NCBI GenBank assembly: GCA_019639115.1
Contig: JAHBSM010000004.1
Coordinates: 213,361 to 277,360 of the forward strand
DNA length: 64,000 bases
Source: Acidobacteriota bacterium
GTDB lineage: Bacteria; Acidobacteriota; Blastocatellia; Pyrinomonadales; Pyrinomonadaceae
Direction: 5' to 3'
Part shown: positions 54,547 to 63,000 of the stretch, piece by piece
Position numbering within the stretch: the stretch's first letter is position 1
Layout of the letters: each line of letters opens with the position of its first letter
Program-made: the position numbers and the translations under genes
The notes under the pieces: model-generated
Told to the model about the DNA's origin: nothing
Seen by the model: only the letters and a program-made list of their open reading frames with translations
Database searches by the model: none

Positions 54547-54682
54547 TAGTGCCTACGAGGTTAGCTGACGGGCTGGAAGCGAAGAATCTTCGTCTGTGAT
54601 ACCAGATGCGCCCCGGGGCCCGATGCTCGGGCCGTTGGTTCCCCCGTTCGCGTTCATGTTTGATTGAACGGATTCGGCAATG
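54547..54682 (-). promoter_or_regulatory. ydaO/yuaA-type cyclic di-AMP riboswitch
   Basis: On the minus strand the conserved blocks of the ydaO aptamer occur in order: TTGCCGAATCCG at the 5' end (54680-54669), CGGGGGAACCAACGG, GGGGCGCATCTGG, CAGCCCGTCAGCTAACC, and CTCGTAGGCA at the 3' end (about 54550). TGCC of the first block pairs with GGCA of the last to form P1. Known family members bind two c-di-AMP molecules and mostly switch expression off, often for wall-remodelling, osmolyte or K+ transport genes. It begins about 20 bases after the lipid-kinase stop and precedes the FAD/NAD(P)-binding protein and the acyl-ligase fusion. Confidence 0.92.
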
Positions 54683-54699
54683 AGTTTTACGGAGTTTAT

Positions 54700-55716
54700 C
54701 TAAAAATGGCCCGCAAAAGCAACATTTTTTTGAAGTTGCGGCACACGGACGCGGAGGGCAGCGGGCACGACCTCATAAACAGCAGGCAGACGTCCAGGGA
54801 GTTCGCCGTCTGTCTCTAGATGGATGACCGCTTGTTCTTCGAAAGGCCGCACTTCAACGCGGCGGGCCAGACGGCTGCCGACCTCTTTCAACCCCGTGTG
54901 AGTTCCGCGGTAGAGCGTGTGTGCATTCGCGACTATCTTCGCCGTCGAAATGTCGCCGATGTTCACTATATCGAGCATTCCGTCCGTGAGCTTGGCTTCG
55001 GGGGCGATCATCATTCCGCCACCGAAATAACGAGCATTTGCGATGCAGAAATTGATAGTACGGACCGTGGTCTCTTCGCCGTCGTCGATCGAGACTCGGA
55101 CCATCACCGGATCGAGAGCGATCACTTCGTGGAGCGTGGACACGGCAAAATTTGCCTGGCCGCGCATACGCTCGACCGGTAACCAATTGAACAGATCTGT
55201 GGATTTGACCCGTCGGACGATTGATTCGGACAGCCCAAATGAAGAGACGTTGACAAAGTAGCGTTCGGCGTCCGAGCCGTCATTGCCGACGAAGGTGACT
55301 CGCCCGACGTCTATACGCTGAGTTACGCCTTCGCGAAGTGCCGCTGCGGCTTCGCGATCAACGTGCGGCAGTCCGAGCGTGCGTCGGAAATCGCCGCCTG
55401 TCCCGGAAGGGAACACCCCCAACTCGGCATCAGCACCCGAACGCAGTATGCCGTTCGCCACTTCGTTGATCGTCCCGTCGCCGCCGCAAGCGATGATGAA
55501 ACGCCGGCCCTCGCGGGCAGCTCGCTCTGCGATCCGAACGCCGTCGCCCGGACCGAGGGTGAAGGCGACCGCGAAAGGCCCGAAATGAGCTCTGAGGTCA
55601 GCCGCTTTCGCCGACCAATTGTCTCGCGTGGACCCAGAAGCGGACTTCGGGTTGACGATCACGAGCGGCAGCGAGCCGTCGCCTATCGCGTTTCGTTTGT
55701 TCTCAAGATCCGTCAA
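54700..55716 (-). CDS. Diacylglycerol kinase catalytic-domain (YegS/DgkB-like) lipid kinase
   Basis: A 338-residue soluble lipid kinase. LVIVNPKSASGS opens the nucleotide-binding domain, GGDGT (78-82) with INEVANG is the signature phosphate loop, and FPSGTGGDFRRTLGLP is the adjacent conserved region. The C-terminal beta-sandwich includes NARYFGGGMMIAPEAKLTDG. These kinases phosphorylate diacylglycerol, ceramide-like or phosphatidylglycerol substrates. It follows the aminopeptidase gene by 15 bases on the minus strand. Downstream lie the riboswitch and the acyl-transfer fusion, so a membrane-lipid theme is possible. Confidence 0.92.
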   Translation of the reverse strand: MTDLENKRNAIGDGSLPLVIVNPKSASGSTRDNWSAKAADLRAHFGPFAVAFTLGPGDGVRIAERAAREGRRFIIACGGDGTINEVANGILRSGADAELGVFPSGTGGDFRRTLGLPHVDREAAAALREGVTQRIDVGRVTFVGNDGSDAERYFVNVSSFGLSESIVRRVKSTDLFNWLPVERMRGQANFAVSTLHEVIALDPVMVRVSIDDGEETTVRTINFCIANARYFGGGMMIAPEAKLTDGMLDIVNIGDISTAKIVANAHTLYRGTHTGLKEVGSRLARRVEVRPFEEQAVIHLETDGELPGRLPAVYEVVPAALRVRVPQLQKNVAFAGHF

Positions 55717-55731
55717 GGCGAGATCTCCCGG

Positions 55732-57195
55732 TTATCGCTTCGTTTTGCGAGCGGTTGCTATGAACGATTCGATATCGCCTATCGAACGCGGCAGTTTACC
55801 CGTCATCCATTCGACTCCTGTAGGCGTCACGAGCAGATCGTCCTCGATACGGACGCCGATATTCTTGTATTTCTCAAATGCCGGCCGCACCTTTTCCTTA
55901 AAGGTTCGATACTGCGGCGTATCAGGCAAATAATCAAGAGCATCCTCGCGGATGTATATCCCGGGTTCGTTCGTGAATACCATACCGGCAGCGAGATTTC
56001 CGTAGTCGCCGACGTCATGCACATTCATACCTAGCCAGTGTCCTAGCCCGTGCATGAACCACAGTCGGGTCTGAGCAGGATTTTTCTCGGTTATCAATCC
56101 GACGCGAAAGAGGCCGTCGGTGACGACGCGATTGGCGATCGACGAGAGCTGGCCAAAGCTGACGCCGGGCTTGGCGGCCTGGGCGACGGCTTCCTGCGCG
56201 TCGTAAACGATCTGATAGATCTCGGCTTGTTCCTTTGTGAACTTACCGTTGACCGGGAATGTGCGCGTCACATCGGCCGTGTAATGGTCATATTCGGCGC
56301 CGACGTCCATCAGCAGCAGGTCGCCGCCTTTGACCGGACCTTGCGATTCTTCGTAGTGAAGCGTTGTCGCATTCGGCCCGCAGCCTACGATCGACGGATA
56401 GCCCCAGTAGTCGGCGTTGCGCCTGCGAAATGTGTATTCGACCTCTGCCTGGACCTCATATTCCATTTTTGCGTCCTGAGCCATAGCCATTGAACGCATT
56501 TGGGCCTCGATCGTAATGTCGATGGCGTGCTGGAGAAGGCGGATCTCATACGGCGATTTGATCAGCCGCAATCCTGCAAAGATCGGTTGGGCGTTCTCGA
56601 TCGTGTATCCGCTCAGCTTTGCCGAAAACTCGCTCTCCTGACGAAATTCGCGCTTGCCGTCGCGATCCATATCGCCTTCGGGCAGCAGCAGGTAAACGGA
56701 TCTGATCGCCGCATCGCTCTTTGCCGCGAGTCCGTCGAGAAACGCTTTCAGCTCCGTGGAAGCGACAACGTTCCTGATGCCGGACAGTCGGGTCGCGTCT
56801 TCGTTCGAGTACATTTTGCCATTCCAGGTCTCGAACTGCGGATTTCGCTTCGGCAGGTAGATGGTCTCGGTCACGCTGCCGCCCTTTTTCGTGATCACAA
56901 GGACCGCGTTCTTTTGCTTGAGTGCGGTCAGGTAATAGAGGTTGTTCTCCTGGCGAAATACGTAGTCGACATCATTGGTGTAGATGCGAGGTTCGGCGGA
57001 GAACAGCACCATCACGCTATTGTCCGACATCTTTGCGGCGACAGCCGCTCGGCGGCGCGCGAGTTCACTCTGACGCTCGGCGTCTGTGAACTGAGGTGCA
57101 GGCGGTGTAATGAATTGCACCTTCTGCGGCTGCGCGTAGTGCGACGCCTGAAGAACCAACGCAAGAACAACCATCAACAAAGCTCTATTTTTCAT
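55732..57195 (-). CDS. pepP: Exported Xaa-Pro aminopeptidase (M24B)
   Basis: A 487-residue aminopeptidase P with a signal peptide (about 1-21, LQASHYAQ). The N-terminal domain (about 40-205) is the AMP_N type. The pita-bread catalytic domain keeps all five metal ligands: D297, D308, H386, E410 and E451, in MDVGAEYDHYTADVTRTF, HGLGHWLGM, TNEPGIYI and GVRIEDD. It removes N-terminal residues before proline, here in the periplasm. The start overlaps the stop of the NHL lipoprotein gene by four bases. Confidence 0.95.
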   Translation of the reverse strand: MKNRALLMVVLALVLQASHYAQPQKVQFITPPAPQFTDAERQSELARRRAAVAAKMSDNSVMVLFSAEPRIYTNDVDYVFRQENNLYYLTALKQKNAVLVITKKGGSVTETIYLPKRNPQFETWNGKMYSNEDATRLSGIRNVVASTELKAFLDGLAAKSDAAIRSVYLLLPEGDMDRDGKREFRQESEFSAKLSGYTIENAQPIFAGLRLIKSPYEIRLLQHAIDITIEAQMRSMAMAQDAKMEYEVQAEVEYTFRRRNADYWGYPSIVGCGPNATTLHYEESQGPVKGGDLLLMDVGAEYDHYTADVTRTFPVNGKFTKEQAEIYQIVYDAQEAVAQAAKPGVSFGQLSSIANRVVTDGLFRVGLITEKNPAQTRLWFMHGLGHWLGMNVHDVGDYGNLAAGMVFTNEPGIYIREDALDYLPDTPQYRTFKEKVRPAFEKYKNIGVRIEDDLLVTPTGVEWMTGKLPRSIGDIESFIATARKTKR

Positions 57196-59222
57196 CTGAT
57201 CAACTCCACTGCGATATCCTTGGATGCAATATTTCCGAAATGATCTCCGGCCAAAACACGAATCGTGTATTCACCCGGGGCGAATGAGCCCGTATCGAAG
57301 AACTCCTCGCGAACTTCATCTCCATTGACGAAATTTGTGACGATGTAATCGAAGATCGTCTCGCCGGTAGCCCCCGAATGGCTTCCGTCGGCGTAAACAT
57401 AGCGGACGGCCGAATTGTCGGGCATTCTCGCGAATGTGATATTCCAATGCAAGGGCGACGCCTCGTCGCGGCCGTCGCGGCCGAACAACTGCCATCCGGC
57501 CTTGAACAACCCCAGCCGGCGCCGTTCGCTGTTGCCGGTCATCTGATCGTAAGCACGAAGCACGATCCGCACTTTGCCTGATAGTTTGATACGCGCGGAC
57601 GTCTTCGATGTTTCGATACTTCGCCAGTTCGCGTCGTAGAATCGCACACCGAGGATCGTCGGAGCGCGATCATCGGAGATGCCGGGCAAAGCAAGAGCAT
57701 CAATAGCGTTCATCTCGCGGCCGGGCCTTCCGGCGATCAGATGGACGTGATTCATCGGATTGAGCGTTCCTATCGGCTCGCCTGCGGAGAACTCTGTGCC
57801 GCGCGGTACGCGAACGTTAATTAGCTTTCCCGATGAGTCGCGCGTGAACTGGAACCTCGGGTCGCCGAACGGCCTATCGGATGCGTCGCGGCCCAGCCGG
57901 ATGTGAATGTAGCCGAGCGTCGGCATACGGATCAGTTCGCGAAGCGAACCAAAATTCTCGGCGGCGACCGGCCGCAGCACTTTCTCTGTGCGGACGAATC
58001 GAGCTGTCTCGCCATACGAACCGGCTATGTCGAGCCCGTTGTGGAACCACACCTGATCATTTCCCGGCCGCAACTCGCCGCGGATCTCGCCCAACGTTCC
58101 CGCCACGTCGCGAACCGCGGCGGGCGGATCGTACGGCCATCTCGCCGGTTGTCGCGAGCGAAACTCAGCCGGATCGTCACGGAGCCGATCAGCGTCGTCC
58201 TGAGTGACAGGTGTGCCGACCTCATGCGAGAGAAGGCGTACAAGACGATTCTCGCTGTCGGCGACGACAATGTCGCCGTTCGTTGAGACTGCGATACCTG
58301 AAGGGCGTGAGAACCGCGAACCGCTTACGGCGCCATCCCGCAGCCCGCGTTCACCATCGTTAAGGGTCCGCACCGTAGGGAAGATGTCGGGTAAGATCAC
58401 GCGGACGGCGTTGCCGTCGAGTACGAAGATCCGATACTCGCTGTCAACGGCGATCGCGGAAGGAGCGACAAACAGAGACGAAGAGAGCATTCCGTCGCGG
58501 CGGTCAGACGTGGCGCCGCCCGCCAGCGTCCAAACGGTTCCATCAGGCTCAATTACTCGGATACGTGAGTTGCCGGTGTCAGCTACGAGCAGCTTGTTAT
58601 GCCAAATGGCGATCCCGGTCGGCGTGTCAAATCTGGCGCCGGAACCCGTTCCGTCCATTGAACCTATTTCGCCGCCCGCGATCGTTCGAACGCGTCCGTC
58701 CTCTATCACGCGGATCCTGTCGTTGTATGTATCAGCGACGAATATTCTGCCTTTTTCATCGCAAGCCACACCGATAGGGCCGTTGAATGTGGCCTCATTC
58801 GCCAAACCGTCCGCCGTGCCGTGTATGCCATCTGCCCCGGCGATGATGCGTTTTTCGCCGCCCGGCGAAACGCCGACGATCGTATGACGTCCCGTTTCAG
58901 CTATAACGAGTTCTCCGCTTGGCAGCACCGTGATGCCGGACGGCGTCCCGAGCCCTGCGGCGATCGTCCTGACCGAACCATCGGGCGTGACCTCGGCCGC
59001 GACGCCGCGTTCACCGTCGGTGATGAACGTCCGTCCGCCGGTATGCGCAACGCCGAACGGTTCGCCGAACTCTGCATTGCGGCCTGCGAGGGTCGATGCG
59101 AAGCTCGGTAGTTTTACCTCGTCACCCTGGCCGGAACACGAAATCGAGACCATCACCCACGCTGCCATCAACATTGAAGCAGCGAGCCAATGGGATCTGG
59201 TATGTGTAAGGTAGAGCTTCAC
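57192..59222 (-). CDS. NHL-repeat lipoprotein with M23 (LytM)-like domain
   Basis: A 676-residue lipoprotein: signal peptide with lipobox VSIS-C29. Residues about 40-335 form an NHL beta-propeller of five to six blades (GIAIWHNKLLVADTGNSRIR and similar). Residues about 375-515 resemble a LytM/M23 metallopeptidase: H394-NGL-D398 in WFHNGLDIAGSYG and H492-V-H494 in NHVHLIAG give the HxxxD and HxH ligand pairs. The C-terminal part (about 515-676) is beta-sandwich-like. M23 enzymes cut peptidoglycan cross-bridges, but many LytM domains are inactive regulators. First gene of the minus-strand run; co-translated with pepP. Confidence 0.82.
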   Translation of the reverse strand: MKLYLTHTRSHWLAASMLMAAWVMVSISCSGQGDEVKLPSFASTLAGRNAEFGEPFGVAHTGGRTFITDGERGVAAEVTPDGSVRTIAAGLGTPSGITVLPSGELVIAETGRHTIVGVSPGGEKRIIAGADGIHGTADGLANEATFNGPIGVACDEKGRIFVADTYNDRIRVIEDGRVRTIAGGEIGSMDGTGSGARFDTPTGIAIWHNKLLVADTGNSRIRVIEPDGTVWTLAGGATSDRRDGMLSSSLFVAPSAIAVDSEYRIFVLDGNAVRVILPDIFPTVRTLNDGERGLRDGAVSGSRFSRPSGIAVSTNGDIVVADSENRLVRLLSHEVGTPVTQDDADRLRDDPAEFRSRQPARWPYDPPAAVRDVAGTLGEIRGELRPGNDQVWFHNGLDIAGSYGETARFVRTEKVLRPVAAENFGSLRELIRMPTLGYIHIRLGRDASDRPFGDPRFQFTRDSSGKLINVRVPRGTEFSAGEPIGTLNPMNHVHLIAGRPGREMNAIDALALPGISDDRAPTILGVRFYDANWRSIETSKTSARIKLSGKVRIVLRAYDQMTGNSERRRLGLFKAGWQLFGRDGRDEASPLHWNITFARMPDNSAVRYVYADGSHSGATGETIFDYIVTNFVNGDEVREEFFDTGSFAPGEYTIRVLAGDHFGNIASKDIAVELIR

Positions 59223-59303
59223 GCAAGAAAAAATTGCCCGGCGAGTAGGTTACTGATACTATATCGATATCGGAACCAATCTATCAAAATAAGGGGAGTA
59301 AAT

Positions 59304-59939
59304 ATGTTCACACTTGACGATCTTATCGGTTCAGACGCGGGCAGCCAGGCATTGAATGAAATAAGCAGCAACGTTGGGGCCGAGCCTTCGCTCGTCAATT
59401 CGGCGATCCAGATGGCATTGCCTGCTATCTTAGGCGGGCTCCAGAATAATGCCTCGACCCCGGACGGAGCAGCCAGTCTTGACGCGGCTCTGACCAACGA
59501 CCACGACGGCAGCGTGCTCGGCAATCTGGGCGGGCTGGGCAGCCTGATCTTTGGCCAGCTTCAGACGCCCGAGCCGACGCCGCCGCAGCTCAACGCCGGA
59601 GGGATACTCGGCCACATCCTGGGCAACAGCCAGGGCCCGGTCGTCCAGGAAGTGAGCAACAAAACCGGACTGCAAATGGGGCAGGTAGCACAGATCCTGC
59701 TGATGCTCGCCCCGATCGTGATGGGCTACCTCGGCCAGCAGAAACGCCAGCAGGGCGTCGGCGCCGACGGCCTCGGCGGATTGATCGGTTCGATCCTGGG
59801 AGGCGGGCAGCAAGCCGCCCCTCAGTCGTCGGGCAATGTCATGATGGACATGGCTTCGTCCATGCTCGACCGCAACCACGACGGCTCGGCGATGGACGAC
59901 ATCGCATCGATGGCGCTGAGTTATATCACCAACCGTTGA
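59304..59939 (+). CDS. DUF937 domain protein
   Basis: About 211 residues from the ATG at 59304 (MFTLDDLIGSDAG), with AAGGGGAG upstream; a longer frame to 59190 overlaps the divergent lipoprotein gene and is rejected. It has the Gly/Ala-rich amphipathic helices of DUF937/YidB-like proteins: VNSAIQMALPAILGGLQNN, VAQILLMLAPIVMGYLGQQKRQ, and a Gly-rich GLGGLIGSILGGGQQ. A C-terminal DRNHDGSAMDDIASMA resembles a DxNxDG calcium loop, as does NDHDGS at about residue 69. Function unknown; cytoplasmic. Its stop codon overlaps the promoter of metH. Confidence 0.82.
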   Translation: MFTLDDLIGSDAGSQALNEISSNVGAEPSLVNSAIQMALPAILGGLQNNASTPDGAASLDAALTNDHDGSVLGNLGGLGSLIFGQLQTPEPTPPQLNAGGILGHILGNSQGPVVQEVSNKTGLQMGQVAQILLMLAPIVMGYLGQQKRQQGVGADGLGGLIGSILGGGQQAAPQSSGNVMMDMASSMLDRNHDGSAMDDIASMALSYITNR

Positions 59940-59964
59940 CTTATCGTCGGTGGAATTTTAATCT
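59936..59964 (+). promoter_or_regulatory. Probable metH promoter
   Basis: TTGACT (59936-59941), a 17-base spacer and TAATCT (59959-59964). Transcription would begin near 59971, just before the SAM-II aptamer. Confidence 0.7.
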
Positions 59965-59975
59965 TAGGTTTTGGC

Positions 59976-60026
59976 GACGTGGTGAGTTATTGCGACTTGC
60001 GGCCACGTAAAACAATCGGCTAAACA
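59976..60026 (+). promoter_or_regulatory. SAM-II riboswitch (SAM_alpha)
   Basis: ACGTGG (59977-59982) pairs with CCACGT (60003-60008) as P1. Between them lies TGAGTTATTGCGACTTGCGG, and after P1 comes AAAACAATCGGCTAAAC, giving the pseudoknot elements GGTGA-TT...TTGC-GCCACGT-AAA-CAA...GCTAAA of SAM-II. Such aptamers bind S-adenosylmethionine and repress methionine genes. Placed between a promoter and a terminator in front of metH, exactly where expected. Confidence 0.92.
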
Positions 60027-60053
60027 GCATGAGTTCAAACGAAAGATCTACGA

Positions 60054-60083
60054 AACTCTGTGCTTGTTTAGTGCAGAGTTTTT
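60054..60083 (+). terminator. Attenuator hairpin upstream of metH
   Basis: AACTCTGTGC and GTGCAGAGTT form a stem with a 7-base loop, followed by TTTAATTTG, ending about ten bases before the metH ATG. It could be the terminator of the SAM-II switch or sequester the ribosome site. Confidence 0.65.
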
Positions 60084-60092
60084 AATTTGCGA

Positions 60093-63000
60093 ATGGCAAA
60101 AGGCTTTTTAGACATATTACAAGAACGAGTTGTCGTCTTTGACGGTGCAATGGGGACGTTCCTGCAGTCGTTGAATCTGTCGATCGACGAATGGGGCGGG
60201 CCGGAGTTTGAGAACTGCTCCGAAAATCTGCTCTATACGCGGCCGGACGCGATCGAAAGCGTGCACACCGCGTTTCTCGAAGCAGGCTGCGACGTGATCG
60301 AGACAAACTCGTTCGGCGGGAGCGAGGTCGTGCTGACCGAGTTCGGCATCGCAGACAAGACCTACGACGTGAATTTTCGTGCGGCGGCTCTGGCAAAACG
60401 TATTGCAAGCGATTTCTCAACGCCTGACAGACCGCGGTTTGTCGCGGGCTCCATCGGGCCCGGTACGAAGCTGCCGACGCTTGGGCATATCAAGTATCGC
60501 GACCTAAAACGCGCGTATGTCGAACAGGTTCGCGGACTTGTCGAAGGCGGCAGCGACATCCTCATCGTCGAGACGTGTCAGGACCTTTTGCAGACAAAGG
60601 CCGCGCTCGCCGCGATATTCGATCATTTCAAGCAAAATAAAGTTCGCATTCCGGTGATCGCTCAGGTGACGATCGAGACTTTCGGCACGATGCTCAACGG
60701 TACTGAGATCGCGGCGGCGTTGACCGCTCTCGAACCGTTCCCGATCGACGTGATCGGTATGAATTGCGGCACCGGGCCAAAGCAAATGGCCGAATCGCTG
60801 AAGTATCTCTGCGAGAATTCGCCGATCGCCGTCTCCGTGCTGCCAAACGCAGGTTTGCCCGAGGTCAAGGACGGCAAGCAGCATTACGACGAAACGCCGG
60901 AGAGCTTTGCGGATCAGGTCGAGCACTTTGCACGCGATTACGGTGCGAACATAGTCGGCGGCTGCTGCGGAACGACGCCGGAACATTTGAAACTGGTCGT
61001 TGAACGTGTCGGCGGAATGACCCCGAAGCGACGTGACGCGAAGCTAGTCCCGTCGGCATCGTCTATTTACTTCCAGCAGCCCTATACGCAGGATGCTTCG
61101 TTCCTCATCGTCGGCGAACGCGTCAACGCGTCTGGCTCGAAGAAGATGCGCGACCTGCTCGACGCCGAGGATTGGGACGGGCTCGTTAATCTTGCCAAGT
61201 CGCAGGAGAAAGAGGGCGCGCATATTCTCGACGTCAACGTCGATTTTGTCGGGCGCGACGGCGTCGCGGATATGCACGAACTCGCCTCGCGGCTTGCGAC
61301 GAATGTCAAGATCCCGATGATGTTCGATTCGACCGAATGGGAAAAGATGGAAGCCGGGCTCGAACACGCGGGCGGCAAATCGATCCTCAATTCGACGAAT
61401 TACGAAGACGGCGAAGAGCGTTTTCTGAAAGTGCTCGATCTCGCAAAAGAACACGGAGCCGCGGTCGTCATCGGTCTGATCGATGAGGACGGTATGGCGC
61501 GCACCGCCGAGGACAAGATCAAGATCGCACGCCGCGCTTACAAGCAAGCTACAGAATTCGGCATTCCCGGTCACGACATCTTTTTTGATTCGCTCGCTTT
61601 GCCGATCTCGACCGGCATCGAAGAAGACCGAAAGAACGCCGACGAGACGATCGCTGCGATCCGCCAAATACGCGAAGAAATGCCCGAGGCGAACCAGATA
61701 CTCGGCGTGTCGAATATCTCGTTCGGGCTTTCGCCTGCGGCTCGCGTCGTGCTGAATTCGGTGTTCCTGCACGATTGCGTCGAGGCCGGAATGAACTCCG
61801 CGATCGTAAACGCGTCAAAGATACTGCCGCTCAATCGATTTAACGAGCACGAGATCGACACGGCCCGCGACCTCATTTACGACAAGCGAAAATTCGATGG
61901 CGACGTCTGCGTTTATGATCCGCTCGGAGAATTTACGAAGATGTTCGAGGGCAAGACCGCCGCGTCGATCAAGCCAGACATTTCAAATCTACCGGTCGAG
62001 GAACGCCTGAAGGAACACATCATCGAAGGCGAGAAGATAGGCTTGGAAGATTCGCTGAAGGAAGCTCTCGGCAAATATCCGCCGCTCGATATTATCAACA
62101 ACATTTTGCTTGACGGGATGAAGGTCGTCGGCGATCTCTTTGGCGCGGGGCAGATGCAGTTGCCGTTCGTGTTGCAATCGGCCGAGGCGATGAAGACGGC
62201 GGTCAAGTTCCTCGAACCTTTTATGGATCGCGTCGAGGGCGTCGAAAAGGGAACGATGGTTTTGGCGACCGTCAAAGGCGATGTTCACGACATCGGCAAG
62301 AATCTGGTAGATATCATCCTTACAAACAACGGCTACAAGGTCGTAAATCTCGGCATTAAACAGCCAATTGACGACATTTTGCGTGCTGCGGCAGAAACCG
62401 ATTGCGATGCGATAGGCATGAGCGGCCTGTTGGTCAAATCCACGCTCATTATGCGCGATAACCTCGAGATAATGAACGAACGCGGCGTGAATGTTCCGGT
62501 CATTCTCGGCGGGGCGGCGCTGAATCGCCGTTATGTCGATGCCGACCTCATTCCGTTATACAAAGGCAAACTCTTTTACGCCCGCGATGCTTTTGACGGA
62601 TTGCACGCGATGGACGAGTTGACGCAGCGAGAATTGACCACAGAGGGCACAGAGGTCACAGCGAAGAAGGCTGGGGAAACAAGTGAAGAGAAAACACAAC
62701 CGGTAGCGAGTGTGCCCGCTGAAGTGGTAACTGTCGCAGACGCTGAAGACTTGGTCGGGGAAGACGCGAAGCTTGGGCAAGAGGCAGCTCGCGTGTCGTC
62801 GCGCTCGAGCGGCGATACAACGCATACTACGCGTTCTGACACATCCGTGCTCGATGAAGTTCCAAAGGCTCCATTTTACGGATCGAAGGTCGTTGAGATC
62901 ACAGATCTGACCAAAGTTTTCGCTTTCATCAACGAAACTGCGTTGTTCAAAGGGCAATGGCAGTTCAAGCAGGGCCGAAAGACGCCAGAAGAATACGCGA

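Noticed and set aside
59190..59303. Longer N-terminus for the DUF937 protein
   Set aside because: It would overlap the start of the divergent lipoprotein gene, lacks family similarity, and the ATG at 59304 has a strong ribosome site.
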